Notes: a model not told the origin generated them from the sequence alone. Shown: positions 18,179 to 32,373, numbered from the stretch's first letter. The stretch: 64,000 nt of DNA from Cytobacillus dafuensis (GCF_007995155.1 NZ_CP042593.1:600001-664000); one strand, 5' to 3'. A program made the numbers and translations.

Positions 18179-18529
18179 ATGATTTCTGGAATTGGAATTG
18201 ATATTGTAGAGCTTGATCGGATCAGAAAAATATATGAGAGGCAAGAGAAGTTCGCTGAACGCATTTTGACCTCTAAAGAAAGAGCAGAATTTAAAGCATT
18301 ATCAAATGAACGAAAATCGGAATATTTAGCGGGAAGGTTCGCTGCCAAAGAAGCCTTCTCTAAAGCAATGGGAACAGGAATTGGCGAAGCCTTATCTTTC
18401 TTAGATATTGAAATTGAAAAGGATGAAAGAGGAAAGCCATATTTTTCTAAACCATTGACAAAAGGTGTTCATTTATCCATTTCTCACAGCAAAGAATATG
18501 CCGTAGCGCAAGTGGTTATTGAAAAGTAA
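18179..18529 (+). CDS. acpS: Holo-[acyl-carrier-protein] synthase
   Basis: 116 residues. It transfers phosphopantetheine from CoA to a serine of ACP, turning on fatty-acid synthesis. Both family signatures are there: MISGIGIDIVELDRI with the metal-binding Asp, and AGRFAAKEAFSKAMGTGIG with the second acidic ligand. The C-terminal LSISHSKEYAVAQVVI is also standard. The trimer-forming small type (about 120 aa) fits. It lies before ydcC and alr as in B. subtilis. Confidence 0.96.
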   Translation: MISGIGIDIVELDRIRKIYERQEKFAERILTSKERAEFKALSNERKSEYLAGRFAAKEAFSKAMGTGIGEALSFLDIEIEKDERGKPYFSKPLTKGVHLSISHSKEYAVAQVVIEK

Positions 18530-18871
18530 TGTCTAAAGTGTTTAACCGTTATAGCACCTTGCATTGGAATTAAAAAAGCTTGTCATTCTTCCTAGCATAT
18601 TCCTTATGGTTGTCTCATATATTCATAGTGCAATAGGAGAGACAAGGAATTGGTGATGTGAATTTAAATGGCCAATCCTCTATCTCCTCCACGATTAGCG
18701 CAATTCAAAGTCAGCTTTCAACATGAATAATCTATCTGAAAGAAAGACTTCAGTCATTCTCTGTTATATAGGTGATTGGGTAAAAGTTCGGATATACGAC
18801 TCCATGTTGAATAGACTTTCGTGCTGTGGATGGACAAATACACGCAAATAGAGGCAAAAGGGGTTGAAGGA
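18530..18871. other. Intergenic region with no recognised element
   Basis: About 340 bp between acpS and ydcC. I see no gene, strong terminator, clear promoter or copy of the repeat families. Confidence 0.5.
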
Positions 18872-19879
18872 ATGAGAAGAAAATGGTTCATGCTGCTAGT
18901 CGGGCTTTTGGCAGTGATTGCATTGTCTGCTTGTGGATCGAAATCCAAAGATGATGTAATTAAGGATTTGAATGGAAAGATTGAGGAAATGAAGGGCTAT
19001 AAAGCAACTGCGAAAATGACATTGGAGATGGGGGCTGAACCACAAATATATGAAATCGAAGTTTGGCATAAAGATCCATCTTACTACCGTGTCAATCTCA
19101 AAAATGCCCAGAAGGATCAAAGTCAAATGATTCTCCGCAATGATGAAGGAGTATTTGTTCTTACACCAGCGCTTAATAAAAGCTTTCGATTCCAAAGCGA
19201 TTGGCCTCAAAACAGCAGTCAGGCTTATTTATACGAATCTTTAGTAAAGGATATTGTCGAGGATAAAGTAGCTAAATTCTCGGAAACGAAGAATCATTAC
19301 GTTTTTGAAACAAAAACAAGATATCAAAATAATCAAATGCTGCCAACACAAGAAATTACTTTGAAGAAGTCTGACCTATCACCAGTGAGTGTAAAGGTTA
19401 TGGATACGGATAAAAATGCTCTTGTGAAAGTAGAATTTTCTGAAGTGAAATTTAATGCCTCTTTTGATAAAAAAGATTTTGATATGCAAAAAAATATGAC
19501 CGGAGCCCAGCTTCATGTTCCTGTTTTAGCGGAAGTAGATAATGAAGAGTTCTCTGTGAAGTATCCTTCTGAATTCCCGGGTGCAAATTTAGTCGATGAA
19601 AAAGAACTGAAGACAGATAACGGAAAACGAGTCATCTTAACATATGATGGAGAGAAGTCCTTCACTCTCATTCAGGAAAAGTCGGTTGTGATGCCGGTAT
19701 CCACTTTTACTACTGTCAAAGGGGAGCCAGTCGATTTAGGCTTTACAATTGGTGCTCTTTCAAATAATACGATTAAGTGGACATATCAGGGAGTCGATTA
19801 TGTTATTGCATCTACAGACTTAACGAAAAAGGAACTGGTAGAGGTTGCACAATCTGTTCAAGAAAGCACAGTGAAATAA
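18872..19879 (+). CDS. ydcC: Lipoprotein YdcC (LolA-like fold)
   Basis: 335 residues. Signal MRRKWFMLLVGLLAVIALSA with lipobox LSAC marks a membrane-anchored lipoprotein. The mature part resembles the outer-membrane-lipoprotein-carrier-like domain: KGYKATAKMTLEMG, then YYRVNLKNAQKDQSQMILRN, a convex sheet rich in short strands. Its cellular role in Bacillus is not settled. ATG 18872 follows a purine-rich AAAAGGGGTTGAAGGA. It lies between acpS and alr, the conserved order. Confidence 0.88.
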   Translation: MRRKWFMLLVGLLAVIALSACGSKSKDDVIKDLNGKIEEMKGYKATAKMTLEMGAEPQIYEIEVWHKDPSYYRVNLKNAQKDQSQMILRNDEGVFVLTPALNKSFRFQSDWPQNSSQAYLYESLVKDIVEDKVAKFSETKNHYVFETKTRYQNNQMLPTQEITLKKSDLSPVSVKVMDTDKNALVKVEFSEVKFNASFDKKDFDMQKNMTGAQLHVPVLAEVDNEEFSVKYPSEFPGANLVDEKELKTDNGKRVILTYDGEKSFTLIQEKSVVMPVSTFTTVKGEPVDLGFTIGALSNNTIKWTYQGVDYVIASTDLTKKELVEVAQSVQESTVK

Positions 19880-19887
19880 TTCCTTAG

Positions 19888-19910
19888 AGGCTCTGAAAAG
19901 GGCCTTTTTT
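19888..19910 (+). terminator. ydcC terminator
   Basis: AGGCTC/GGGCCT stem around TGAAAA, followed by TTTTT. Confidence 0.75.
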
Positions 19911-19948
19911 GATGCCTGTTTTATCCCCCTAAAATTAGGAAAAATAAT

Positions 19949-19977
19949 TTGACAACCTGTCGACAGAGTTCGATAAT
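19949..19977 (+). promoter_or_regulatory. alr promoter
   Basis: Perfect -35 TTGACA (19949-19954), 17-bp spacer, -10 GATAAT (19972-19977), about 35 bp before alr. Confidence 0.8.
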
Positions 19978-20011
19978 CTTAATTATATAAATTGAAGAAG
20001 GTGTCAAAAGG

Positions 20012-21181
20012 ATGGGGACTATTGTGGATTTTCAAACGGCATTTTTTAGGGATACTTGGGCGGAAATAAATTTGGATCATATTTCATATAATATTGAAAA
20101 AATGAGAGAGAATTTGCGTGCTGATGTTAAGGTTTTTGCTGTTGTAAAAGCGAATGCTTACGGGCATGGAGATTTTGAAATTGCTAGTACGGCGCTTGCG
20201 GCAGGTGCTTCCTATTTAGCTGTGGCCATTTTGGACGAGGCTCTTTCTTTAAGGAAAAAAGGAATAACAGCACCTATTCTAGTTCTTGGAGCCTGTAGAC
20301 CGGAGCATGCTGGAATTGCAGCGGAAAATAACATTACGTTAACCGTTTTTGATCATGAGTGGCTAAAGAATGCAAGACATTACGTTGGAGCAGACCATCA
20401 ACTAGTGATACATGTAAAATTGGATACTGGGATGGGAAGATTAGGCATTCGTAGGCGAGATGAGCTTGAAGAGCTTGAGGCAGCCATCAATTCTGATCCC
20501 TTTATTAAAATGGAGGGTGTATACACACATTTTGCAACAGCAGACGAACTCGATACCCAATATTTCAAGAAACAATTGAATCAGTTTCAAGAAATGATTT
20601 CTTGGTTTAAGATAACACCTGACATTATTCATACAAGCAACAGTGCTGCTGCATTGAGATTTCCTGAAGCTCATTTAACTGCAGTAAGATTGGGGATATC
20701 CATGTATGGCTTAACTCCATCGCTAGAAATAGAGCCTCTTCTTCCTTTTTCATTAAAAACGGCTTTTACGCTGCATACGAAACTCGTTAATGTCAAAAAG
20801 GTGCAAAAAGGGGATAAAATTAGCTACGGATCAACGTATGAAGCATCAGAAGACGAATGGATTGGTACGCTGCCAATTGGGTATGCAGATGGATGGCTGC
20901 GAAAGCTTCAGGGACAAGAGGTTCTTATAAACGGAAAAAGAGCACCTATTGTAGGAAGAATTTGCATGGACCAATGTATGGTAAAACTTCCATCGCCATT
21001 ACCAGTAGGGACAGATGTTACTTTAATTGGACAGCAGGGCGAAGAACAAATTACTGTCGATGAAATTGCAAAAAGGCTTCAAACCATTAATTATGAAATT
21101 ACATGTATAATGGGTAGTAGAATACCAAGGGTCTATAAGAAAAATGGCGAAGTGACTAAGATTATTAACAACCTGCTATAA
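20012..21181 (+). CDS. alr: Alanine racemase
   Basis: 389 residues. This PLP enzyme makes D-alanine for Ddl and teichoic acids. The PLP lysine is in [12 protein letters not shown]; the catalytic tyrosine is in [10 protein letters not shown]; the substrate region [12 protein letters not shown] and the earlier GMGRLGIR are standard. AAGGTG lies eight bases before ATG 20012, and a strong sigma-A promoter is upstream. It precedes the ndoAI-ndoA toxin-antitoxin pair, as in other bacilli. Confidence 0.96.
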   Translation: MGTIVDFQTAFFRDTWAEINLDHISYNIEKMRENLRADVKVFAVVKANAYGHGDFEIASTALAAGASYLAVAILDEALSLRKKGITAPILVLGACRPEHAGIAAENNITLTVFDHEWLKNARHYVGADHQLVIHVKLDTGMGRLGIRRRDELEELEAAINSDPFIKMEGVYTHFATADELDTQYFKKQLNQFQEMISWFKITPDIIHTSNSAAALRFPEAHLTAVRLGISMYGLTPSLEIEPLLPFSLKTAFTLHTKLVNVKKVQKGDKISYGSTYEASEDEWIGTLPIGYADGWLRKLQGQEVLINGKRAPIVGRICMDQCMVKLPSPLPVGTDVTLIGQQGEEQITVDEIAKRLQTINYEITCIMGSRIPRVYKKNGEVTKIINNLL

Positions 21182-21385
21182 TCAGGATATTATTCATAAA
21201 ATATTAAAAATGAACAAAGAAAAGCTGATTCATAATAATATTATTTCATCTTATGCATAAAAGGATATTTTTTTGGCGGATAATATTGAAGAATTGATAA
21301 ATCCCCTTTGCATTGTATCGGTTTGATGATAATATTAAAAATGGTAGATATAAATGGTGTGTAGTGATGGTGGAGGTGTTTGTTT

Positions 21386-21667
21386 GTGTCTGAGTCCAGC
21401 GCAACAACAGAGATAATGGTTAAATTACCGCAACATCTTTTAACCGAGTTAGATGGCTTTGTTAAGCAGGAAAACGTAAATCGGAGTGAATTCATTTATC
21501 AAGCAACCAAAATGTATTTGCGCGAACGAAAAAAAAGACAAATTCGTGAATCCATGAGACGCGGCTATATGGAAATGGCGAAAATAAACTTGACGATTGC
21601 ATCTGAAGCATTTCTAGCAGAATTCGAGGCGGAACACACAGTTGAACGTCTAGTAAGCGGAGGGTAA
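21386..21667 (+). CDS. ndoAI: Antitoxin EndoAI (MazE-type, ribbon-helix-helix)
   Basis: 93 residues beginning [20 protein letters not shown], the same length and closely similar to B. subtilis EndoAI. The N-terminal ribbon-helix-helix binds DNA; the C-terminal [20 protein letters not shown] and ERLVSGG bind and block the toxin. I start at GTG 21386, eight bases after GGAGGT; an in-frame TTG at 21380 is too close. The toxin gene follows five bases on. Confidence 0.93.
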   Translation: MSESSATTEIMVKLPQHLLTELDGFVKQENVNRSEFIYQATKMYLRERKKRQIRESMRRGYMEMAKINLTIASEAFLAEFEAEHTVERLVSGG

Positions 21668-21671
21668 TCCT

Positions 21672-22022
21672 TTGATTGTCAAACGTGGTGACGTTTATTT
21701 TGCAGACCTATCCCCAGTTGTTGGTTCAGAACAAGGTGGCGTCCGTCCAGTGCTTGTCATCCAAAACGACATCGGGAATCGGTTTAGTCCCACAGTAATT
21801 GTTGCAGCAATCACTGCTCAAATTCAAAAAGCTAAGCTGCCTACTCATGTTGAAATTGATGCAAAGCGCTACGGCTTTGAAAGGGATTCAGTCATCTTGT
21901 TAGAGCAGATTCGAACAATCGATAAACAGCGCTTAACCGATAAGATAACTTCTCTCGATGACGAAATGATGGAAAAAGTGGATGAAGCCGTACAAATTAG
22001 CTTAGGTCTCATCGAATTTTAA
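21672..22022 (+). CDS. ndoA: mRNA interferase EndoA (MazF toxin)
   Basis: 116 residues starting at TTG 21672, nearly identical from memory to B. subtilis Endo[46 protein letters not shown] and [11 protein letters not shown]. It cuts mRNA at UACAU in B. subtilis and is held by the antitoxin coded just upstream. In B. subtilis the rsbR-to-rsbX stress operon follows; here a terminator and a repeat follow and then tex. Confidence 0.96.
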   Translation: MIVKRGDVYFADLSPVVGSEQGGVRPVLVIQNDIGNRFSPTVIVAAITAQIQKAKLPTHVEIDAKRYGFERDSVILLEQIRTIDKQRLTDKITSLDDEMMEKVDEAVQISLGLIEF

Positions 22023-22107
22023 TATGTATACGCTCTTCAATGTGGAGCGGATTATTTGCATGCATTTTTTACGTTTTATTTTATTAAAAAATACAATCAT
22101 CTACCCA

Positions 22108-22136
22108 TGACAAGCACTCAGTGCTTGTCATTTTTT
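22108..22136 (+). terminator. ndoA terminator
   Basis: TGACAAGCAC/GTGCTTGTCA perfect stem with a TCA loop, followed by TTTTTT. Confidence 0.92.
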
Positions 22137-22200
22137 ATTTTATAGGAAATTATATTTTTCGCTATCTGTTGATAACTTGAGATATAGTTTATCTACGTTC

Positions 22201-22313
22201 AGCTCCAGCGCCTACCTCCTCGAGGTCACAAGCCAATCCTCCCAGAAAGGTAAAGAACACCTTTCCGTGAGGCTCGTCTTGTGCTTGTCGGAGGTGAGCA
22301 AGGCGCTTGCGCA
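22201..22313. repeat. Structured repeat family B, copy 2 (compact)
   Basis: AGCTCCAGCGCCTACC at the left, CTCGAGGTCACAAG, AAGGTAAAGAACACCTTTCC and AAGGCGCTTGCGC at the right. It lacks the inserts of copy 1 and the long 5' flank of copies 1 and 3. It occupies the place where the sigB operon lies in B. subtilis. Confidence 0.85.
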
Positions 22314-22407
22314 TTTGTTCTTTGGAGCAAGCCAAATGCTGCTGTATGAAACTCTAGAAAGAATTTGGTAAAATATAATACAAGACTTAATGCTGGAGGT
22401 AGGGTTC

Positions 22408-24585
22408 TTGGAAACAACGATTGCAAAACAAAATCAATTTTTAGAAACGATTGCAAAAGAACAATCATTATCAGTAAAGCAGGTTAAACATACAATTGGT
22501 CTTCTTGAAGAGGGAAATACAGTTCCTTTTATTGCCCGTTATCGGAAGGAACAAACTGGCGCATTGGACGAGGTTCAAATCCGCAATATTATGGAGCGCT
22601 GGCAATACATACAAAATCTTGAGCAGCGTAAAGATGAAGTTCTTCGACTCATTGATGAACAAGGAAAACTAACAGATGATCTAAAGAACCAAATTCAAAG
22701 GGCTGAGAAGCTTCAGGAAATAGAGGATTTATATCGTCCATATAAACAGAAGCGCCGTACAAAAGCGACCGTTGCAAAGGAAAAAGGCTTAGAGCCATTT
22801 GCTGAGTGGATGATGACCTTTCCGTTGAAAGAATTACCTGAGGAAAAGGCGAAGGAATTCCTCTCAGAAGAAAAAGAAGTGAATACTATTGAGGACGCCA
22901 TTTCTGGTGCAAAGGATATCATTGCGGAATGGGTTTCAGATGATGCGGATAGCAGGAAGTGGATTCGTCAAGAAACGGCGAAAACTGGAACAATCGAATC
23001 TGCTGTTAAGGACGAAACGAAGGATGAGAAAAAGGTTTTTGAAATGTACTACGAATATGAAGAACCCATTTCAAAAATCGTTCCACATCGTACACTGGCG
23101 CTAAATCGCGGTGAAAGTGAAGAAATTTTGCGCATTAGCATTAAGCCGAACATCGATTTCATTTTAAAATATCTTCATAAAAAATGGGTGAAGAATGAGA
23201 GTTCGAAAGTAGCAGCACTTGTACAAGAGGCTTATGAAGACGGCTACAAACGATTAATTCAGCCATCCATTGAAAGAGAAATTCGCAATGAATTAACCGA
23301 AAAAGCAGAAGAGCAAGCAATCAAGATCTTCTCTGAGAACTTGCGAAATTTATTATTGCAGCCACCATTAAAAGGGAAAGTAGTATTGGCTGTTGATCCT
23401 GCATATCGAACAGGCTGCAAGCTAGCAGTGGTTGATGAAACGGGAAAGGTTCTCAAAATAGGGGTTATTTATCCGCATCCCCCAGTTTCAAAGGCGAAAG
23501 AAGCGAAAGCGCAAATTATTGATATCATCCATGATTTTAAGGTGAAGATGATTGCCGTAGGAAATGGAACTGCATCCCGTGAGACAGAACAATTTATTGC
23601 AGATATTTTGAAAGAGTTAAAAGAGGAAGTATTCTATTTAATTGTAAATGAAGCAGGTGCCAGCGTATATTCTGCTTCGGATCTAGCTAGAGAGGAATTT
23701 CCTGATCTTCAAGTTGAGGAAAGAAGTGCGGTTTCAATTGGACGCCGCCTGCAGGACCCGTTAGCAGAGCTTGTAAAGATTGATCCGAAGTCTGTTGGAG
23801 TTGGACAATATCAGCATGATGTATCTCAAAAAAGATTAACCGAATCTTTAGCATTTGTAGTGGAGACAGCGGTTAACCAAGTTGGTGTGAATGTAAACAC
23901 GGCCTCGCCATCGTTGCTGCAATATGTAGCAGGTCTCTCCAAAACAGTTGCGAACAATATTGTGAAGATGCGAGAGGAAGAAGGGAAATTCTCGAATCGC
24001 AAGCAGCTTAAAAAGATACCGCGCCTTGGAGCAAAAACATATGAGCAGGCAATTGGATTCTTAAGAATTGTAGATGGTTCTGAACCATTAGATCGTACAG
24101 GAATCCACCCTGAAAGCTATCCAGAAGTAATCAAGCTGTTAAATAATCTAGGCTTTAAAACAAGTGACTTAGGATCTGCCGCTTTGAAGGAATCACTTTC
24201 ACAACTAAATGTGGCAGAAGTTGCCGAAGAATTAGGAATGGGCGAATTAACATTAAAGGATATCATTGATGCTTTAGTGAGACCTGCAAGGGATCCTCGT
24301 GATGATTTGCCACAGCCTCTTTTAAAGAAGGATGTCCTTCAGCTAGAAGACTTACATACTGGAATGGAACTTCAAGGAACCGTACGTAATGTTGTCGATT
24401 TCGGTGCCTTTGTCGATATTGGGGTTAAACAGGATGGGCTTGTTCATATCTCTAAACTAAGTCGCCAATTTGTGAAACACCCACTTAATATCGTCTCAGT
24501 AGGAGATGTCGTTACCGTTTGGGTTGATTCAGTTGATAAAACCAAAGGGCGCGTCTCTTTAACGATGTTAGCTCCTAGCAAGTAA
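22408..24585 (+). CDS. tex: Tex family RNA-binding protein
   Basis: About 725 residues. An N-terminal Tex helical domain (IARYRKEQTGALDEVQIRNI) is followed by a YqgF/RNase H-like domain (VVLAVDPAYRTGCKLAVVDE), a helix-hairpin-helix block (ASPSLLQYVAGLSKTVANNI) and a C-terminal S1 RNA-binding domain (LHTGMELQGTVRNVVDFGAF). Tex proteins act on transcription and RNA and are conserved in most bacteria; the precise task is unsettled. TTG 22408 has GGAGGT seven bases upstream and is preferred over ATG 22390, which precedes the ribosome site. B. subtilis YdcI is about 719 aa. Confidence 0.94.
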   Translation: METTIAKQNQFLETIAKEQSLSVKQVKHTIGLLEEGNTVPFIARYRKEQTGALDEVQIRNIMERWQYIQNLEQRKDEVLRLIDEQGKLTDDLKNQIQRAEKLQEIEDLYRPYKQKRRTKATVAKEKGLEPFAEWMMTFPLKELPEEKAKEFLSEEKEVNTIEDAISGAKDIIAEWVSDDADSRKWIRQETAKTGTIESAVKDETKDEKKVFEMYYEYEEPISKIVPHRTLALNRGESEEILRISIKPNIDFILKYLHKKWVKNESSKVAALVQEAYEDGYKRLIQPSIEREIRNELTEKAEEQAIKIFSENLRNLLLQPPLKGKVVLAVDPAYRTGCKLAVVDETGKVLKIGVIYPHPPVSKAKEAKAQIIDIIHDFKVKMIAVGNGTASRETEQFIADILKELKEEVFYLIVNEAGASVYSASDLAREEFPDLQVEERSAVSIGRRLQDPLAELVKIDPKSVGVGQYQHDVSQKRLTESLAFVVETAVNQVGVNVNTASPSLLQYVAGLSKTVANNIVKMREEEGKFSNRKQLKKIPRLGAKTYEQAIGFLRIVDGSEPLDRTGIHPESYPEVIKLLNNLGFKTSDLGSAALKESLSQLNVAEVAEELGMGELTLKDIIDALVRPARDPRDDLPQPLLKKDVLQLEDLHTGMELQGTVRNVVDFGAFVDIGVKQDGLVHISKLSRQFVKHPLNIVSVGDVVTVWVDSVDKTKGRVSLTMLAPSK

Positions 24586-24601
24586 TTAAATATTTGTATG
24601 G

Positions 24602-24639
24602 AATCGAGCATGAAATGATTGGTTTTGTGCTCGATTTTT
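24602..24639 (+). terminator. tex terminator 1
   Basis: AATCGAGCA/TGCTCGATT stem followed by TTT. Confidence 0.75.
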
Positions 24640-24647
24640 CTATTTAT

Positions 24648-24683
24648 AGCTTGAGGATACAATGAGTCCTCAAGCTTTTTTTT
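24648..24683 (+). terminator. tex terminator 2
   Basis: AGCTTGAGGA/TCCTCAAGCT perfect stem followed by seven T, directly behind terminator 1. The remaining part of 24586-25106 before the repeat holds no gene. Confidence 0.9.
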
Positions 24684-24869
24684 GAGAATCTGGTGAATCA
24701 TTTATTAAATATACTGCTTTAGGAACAGTGTTTTTTCCTGTAAAAAAACCAGCATTGGTTTAATAATTTTATTTGTGATCGATCCTTTTCAAAAAAAGCA
24801 CGCTGCATTTGATTTTGAAACCATACAGGCATCTAAATACCTCCCTGATATACATCCTATTGTACTTTT

Positions 24870-25031
24870 TAAAAAATAAGAAAGTATAACTTTTCTCGAG
24901 TTTGAGAATTGTCTAGCTCCAGCGCCTACCCCCTCGAGGTCATAAGACAGTCCGCCAAGAAAGTTAAAGAACAACTTTCCCGTCGGCCTGTCTTATGCTT
25001 GTCGGGGGTGAGCAAGGCGCTTGCGCTTTTC
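24870..25031. repeat. Structured repeat family B, copy 3
   Basis: Begins AAAAAATAAGAAAGTATAAC and ends GGCGCTTGCGCTTTTC. Almost identical to copy 1 apart from that copy's two inserts. Paired blocks are GCGCCTACCCCC with GGGGGTGAGCAAGGCGC, and CATAAGACAG with CTGTCTTATG. Confidence 0.85.
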
Positions 25032-25106
25032 TATATGAATGGGTATATATAATGTATGTTATAATAGGTTGTCATGTTCACACTAAATTAAAGGGAGAAT
25101 AATGGG

Positions 25107-25580
25107 ATGGATGACTTAGAATTACAAAAGCTTGTTGAGGAAATTTCTCATAATAGTTTTAGGAAACCATTTCGGCATAAGGCTTTCTTTAATTCAAGAC
25201 TGCGCTCTACAGGAGGGCGTTACATGCTGAACACTCATGATATAGAGATAAATAGAAAATACCTTGATCAACTTGGACATGATGAATTATGCGGTATTAT
25301 CAAACATGAACTTTGCCATTACCATCTTCATATAGAAGGAAAAGGATATAAGCATAGAGATAAAGATTTTAAACATTTAATGATGCAAGTTGGTGCTCCA
25401 AGATTTTGCTCACCGCTTCCTGAGCGAATGAAAAGAAAGGTAAGTAAGAGGATAATCATTTATATTTGCAATGATTGTGAACAAATTTATGAGAGAAAAA
25501 GAAAGATCAATACTCAAAAGTATGTTTGCGGAACATGCAAGGGAAAATTAAGGATAAAAGAAGAATTAATATGTAATTAA
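25107..25580 (+). CDS. ydcK: SprT-like zinc metalloprotease-fold protein
   Basis: 157 residues. The zinc-binding helix [15 protein letters not shown] carries HExxH-like HELCH plus a further His, the SprT signature. The C-terminus has a zinc ribbon, with Cys pairs in [16 protein letters not shown] and [10 protein letters not shown]. SprT/Spartan relatives degrade DNA-protein crosslinks in eukaryotes; the bacterial role is unproven. ATG 25107 follows GGGAG by nine bases. It is the last protein gene before the tRNA cluster, as in B. subtilis. Confidence 0.92.
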   Translation: MDDLELQKLVEEISHNSFRKPFRHKAFFNSRLRSTGGRYMLNTHDIEINRKYLDQLGHDELCGIIKHELCHYHLHIEGKGYKHRDKDFKHLMMQVGAPRFCSPLPERMKRKVSKRIIIYICNDCEQIYERKRKINTQKYVCGTCKGKLRIKEELICN

Positions 25581-25598
25581 TTTTTTTAAAAAATATTA

Positions 25599-25627
25599 TT
25601 GACTTTTCATTGCTAGGTTTTTATAAT
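25599..25627 (+). promoter_or_regulatory. tRNA cluster promoter
   Basis: TTGACT (25599-25604), 17-bp spacer, TATAAT (25622-25627), about 100 bp before tRNA-Asn. Confidence 0.85.
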
Positions 25628-25725
25628 TGTAAGAGTCGATAAGATGACAGACGAAATTAACGCTTTATAAAATGAGTCTTGATTGCTTGATTTAATCGAC
25701 TTTTCGAGTGAATAATACTAATTAT

Positions 25726-25800
25726 TCCGCAGTAGCTCAGTGGTAGAGCATTCGGCTGTTAACCGAACGGTCGTAGGTTCGAATCCTACCTGCGGAGCCA
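25726..25800 (+). tRNA. tRNA-Asn (GTT)
   Basis: Acceptor TCCGCAG/CTGCGGA, anticodon loop CTGTTAA, T-loop GGTTCGAATCC and encoded CCA. Confidence 0.96.
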
Positions 25801-25804
25801 TTAT

Positions 25805-25895
25805 GGGGAAGTACTCAAGAGGCTGAAGAGGCGCCCCTGCTAAGGGTGTAGGTCGCGTAAGCGGCGCGAGGGTTCAAATCCCTCCTTCTCCGCCA
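25805..25895 (+). tRNA. tRNA-Ser (GCT)
   Basis: A 91-nt class II tRNA with a long variable arm. Acceptor GGGGAAG pairs with CTTCTCC; anticodon GCT; CCA encoded. Confidence 0.95.
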
Positions 25896-25912
25896 GAACT
25901 AATTCAAACGAT

Positions 25913-25984
25913 GGCCCGTTGGTCAAGCGGTTAAGACACCGCCCTTTCACGGCGGTAACACGGGTTCGAATCCCGTACGGGTCA
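25913..25984 (+). tRNA. tRNA-Glu (TTC)
   Basis: Acceptor GGCCCGT/ACGGGTC, anticodon TTC in CCTTTCACG. CCA is not encoded. Confidence 0.95.
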
Positions 25985-26006
25985 CTTTCAAACAAATTAA
26001 CTTAAT

Positions 26007-26083
26007 GGTCCGGTAGTTCAGTTGGTTAGAATGCCTGCCTGTCACGCAGGAGGTCGCGGGTTCGAGTCCCGTCCGGACCGCCA
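26007..26083 (+). tRNA. tRNA-Asp (GTC), copy 1
   Basis: Acceptor GGTCCGG/CCGGACC, anticodon GTC, CCA encoded. Identical to the copy at 32252-32328. Confidence 0.96.
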
Positions 26084-26155
26084 TTTCTTTGGGAAGTACT
26101 TGAAAGATTAATCAAGTAACTAATTCGAAGAAGTATTTCATAAAGATTTCATTAG

Positions 26156-26230
26156 TGGGCTATAGCCAAGCGGTAAGGCATCGCACTTTGACTGCGACAT
26201 GCGTTGGTTCGAATCCAGCTAGCCCAGCCA
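26156..26230 (+). tRNA. tRNA-Gln (TTG)
   Basis: Acceptor TGGGCTA/TAGCCCA, anticodon TTG, CCA encoded. Confidence 0.95.
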
Positions 26231-26238
26231 ATTTGTAT

Positions 26239-26314
26239 GAGCCATTAGCTCAGTCGGTAGAGCATCTGACTTTTAATCAGAGGGTCGAAGGTTCGAGTCC
26301 TTCATGGCTCACCA
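26239..26314 (+). tRNA. tRNA-Lys (TTT)
   Basis: Acceptor GAGCCAT/ATGGCTC, anticodon TTT, CCA encoded. Confidence 0.96.
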
Positions 26315-26380
26315 TCTTTTCTCAGACAATAAGTCGGATTGGATTTATCTTTTAAGAATTTCTTTTAGTTTTATATTTTT

Positions 26381-26465
26381 GCGGGTGTGGCGGAATTGGC
26401 AGACGCACCAGACTTAGGATCTGGCGCCGCAAGGCGTGGGGGTTCGACTCCCTTCACCCGCACCA
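26381..26465 (+). tRNA. tRNA-Leu (TAG)
   Basis: An 85-nt class II tRNA. Acceptor GCGGGTG/CACCCGC, anticodon TAG, variable arm CGCCGCAAGGCG, CCA encoded. Confidence 0.95.
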
Positions 26466-26525
26466 TTAGTTACCAGTTGAATTGTTTGCCGATTTCTGTT
26501 ATTATTGTTTTTATCACTTTATTAA

Positions 26526-26611
<86 letters not shown>

Positions 26612-26621
26612 AAAAAACTTG

Positions 26622-26650
26622 TTGACATCAAAAGTGAAATGATATATAAT
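26622..26650 (+). promoter_or_regulatory. Perfect consensus promoter inside the tRNA cluster
   Basis: TTGACA (26622-26627), 17 bp, TATAAT (26645-26650). It lies between tRNA-Leu(GAG) and tRNA-Arg and would drive tRNA-Arg, -Pro and -Gly, and probably the rRNA operon, since no other clear promoter is seen before 16S. Confidence 0.9.
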
Positions 26651-26671
26651 ATGTAAGTCGCTTTAATAAAT

Positions 26672-26748
<77 letters not shown>

Positions 26749-26752
26749 TTTA

Positions 26753-26829
26753 CGGGAAGTAGCTCAGCTTGGTAGAGCACTTGGTTTGGGACCAAGGGGT
26801 CGCAGGTTCGAATCCTGTCTTCCCGACCA
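26753..26829 (+). tRNA. tRNA-Pro (TGG)
   Basis: Acceptor CGGGAAG/CTTCCCG, anticodon TGG, CCA encoded. Confidence 0.95.
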
Positions 26830-26852
26830 GTAGAAAAATACATTAATAATAA

Positions 26853-26926
26853 GCGGGTGTAGTTTAGTGGTAAAACCTCAGCCTTCCAAGCTGATGATGA
26901 GGGTTCGATTCCCTTCACCCGCTCCA
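26853..26926 (+). tRNA. tRNA-Gly (TCC)
   Basis: Acceptor GCGGGTG/CACCCGC, anticodon TCC, CCA encoded. Last tRNA before the 16S leader. Confidence 0.95.
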
Positions 26927-27127
26927 ATCGAAAAATCGCTCCTGCGCCGCAGTAGATCGAGGAAGTAAATCCTCAGCTCGTCGCAAGGCAGCATGATGAA
27001 TTCGCACTGATGTAACTCACGATGTGATTGAAGTCAGTAGCCTTGTTCTTTGAAAACTGAACGAACAAATACGTCAACGTTAATTCAAAGTCTTTTTATA
27101 AGACATTTTTAAGAGCTAATCTTACTC
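26927..27127 (+). other. rRNA leader
   Basis: Contains the antitermination-type box TGTTCTTTGAAAACTGAACG about 80 bp before 16S; a similar TTGTTCTTTGAAAACTAGAT recurs in the 16S-23S spacer. No promoter is obvious in it. Confidence 0.7.
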
Positions 27128-28689
<1,562 letters not shown>

Positions 28690-28893
28690 ATAGAAGTATT
28701 TCATACTTCTTAAATAAGACGTTTCTTGTTCGTTCAGTTTTGAGAGAATAATCTCTCAAAACTTTTGTTCTTTGAAAACTAGATAATGAAATGAAGAAGA
28801 ATAACCGAGTAATCGCCATTTTAGTTTTCTCTCTTATTTATTCATTGAGTAAGAGTACAAACCATGAGGACAACGTTAATCGTTGGCCGAAGT

Positions 28894-31828
<2,935 letters not shown>

Positions 31829-31896
31829 AATTGATTACTCGATTTCTTCTTCAACATTATCTAGTTTTGAGGGAACAAAACCTCAATTTTATACAG

Positions 31897-32013
<117 letters not shown>

Positions 32014-32025
32014 TTGTAATAATAT

Positions 32026-32045
32026 TATTGTCGCGGGGTGGAGCA
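32026..32045 (+). repeat. 20-bp copy of the tRNA-fMet 5' end and its flank
   Basis: TATTGTCGCGGGGTGGAGCA occurs here and again at 32169-32188, where it is the start of tRNA-fMet. After it the sequence diverges, so this is a broken or seeded partial copy. The 130 bp between hold no other tRNA; a hairpin AGCTGCTGCTTGAATCAGCT is near 32089. Confidence 0.75.
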
Positions 32046-32174
32046 ACGAAGCGTTACTTCACTGAATAATCTGCGAGTTGTACCGATCGAGCTGCTGCTT
32101 GAATCAGCTTTCTGAGATCGGGACAGTCCTACTACTATTTAGTAGCATGGGAAAAATGCAATAAATACTATTGT

Positions 32175-32248
<74 letters not shown>

Positions 32249-32251
32249 TAT

Positions 32252-32328
32252 GGTCCGGTAGTTCAGTTGGTTAGAATGCCTGCCTGTCACGCAGGAGGTC
32301 GCGGGTTCGAGTCCCGTCCGGACCGCCA
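32252..32328 (+). tRNA. tRNA-Asp (GTC), copy 2
   Basis: Same sequence as 26007-26083, CCA encoded. It is the last gene of the rRNA-tRNA unit. Confidence 0.96.
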
Positions 32329-32348
32329 TATACATATTACAGAAATAC

Positions 32349-32373
32349 AACGAAACTAAGTTTCGTTTTTTTT
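32349..32373 (+). terminator. rRNA/tRNA operon terminator
   Basis: AACGAAAC/GTTTCGTT stem with a TAA loop followed by a run of T. Confidence 0.92.

Noticed and set aside
25805..26355. Small frames inside the tRNA cluster
   Set aside because: They are shadows of tRNA genes.
26988..27000. ggcagcatgatgaa in the rRNA leader, resembling the groEL-end core
   Set aside because: Short partial match without arms or integrase; probably chance.
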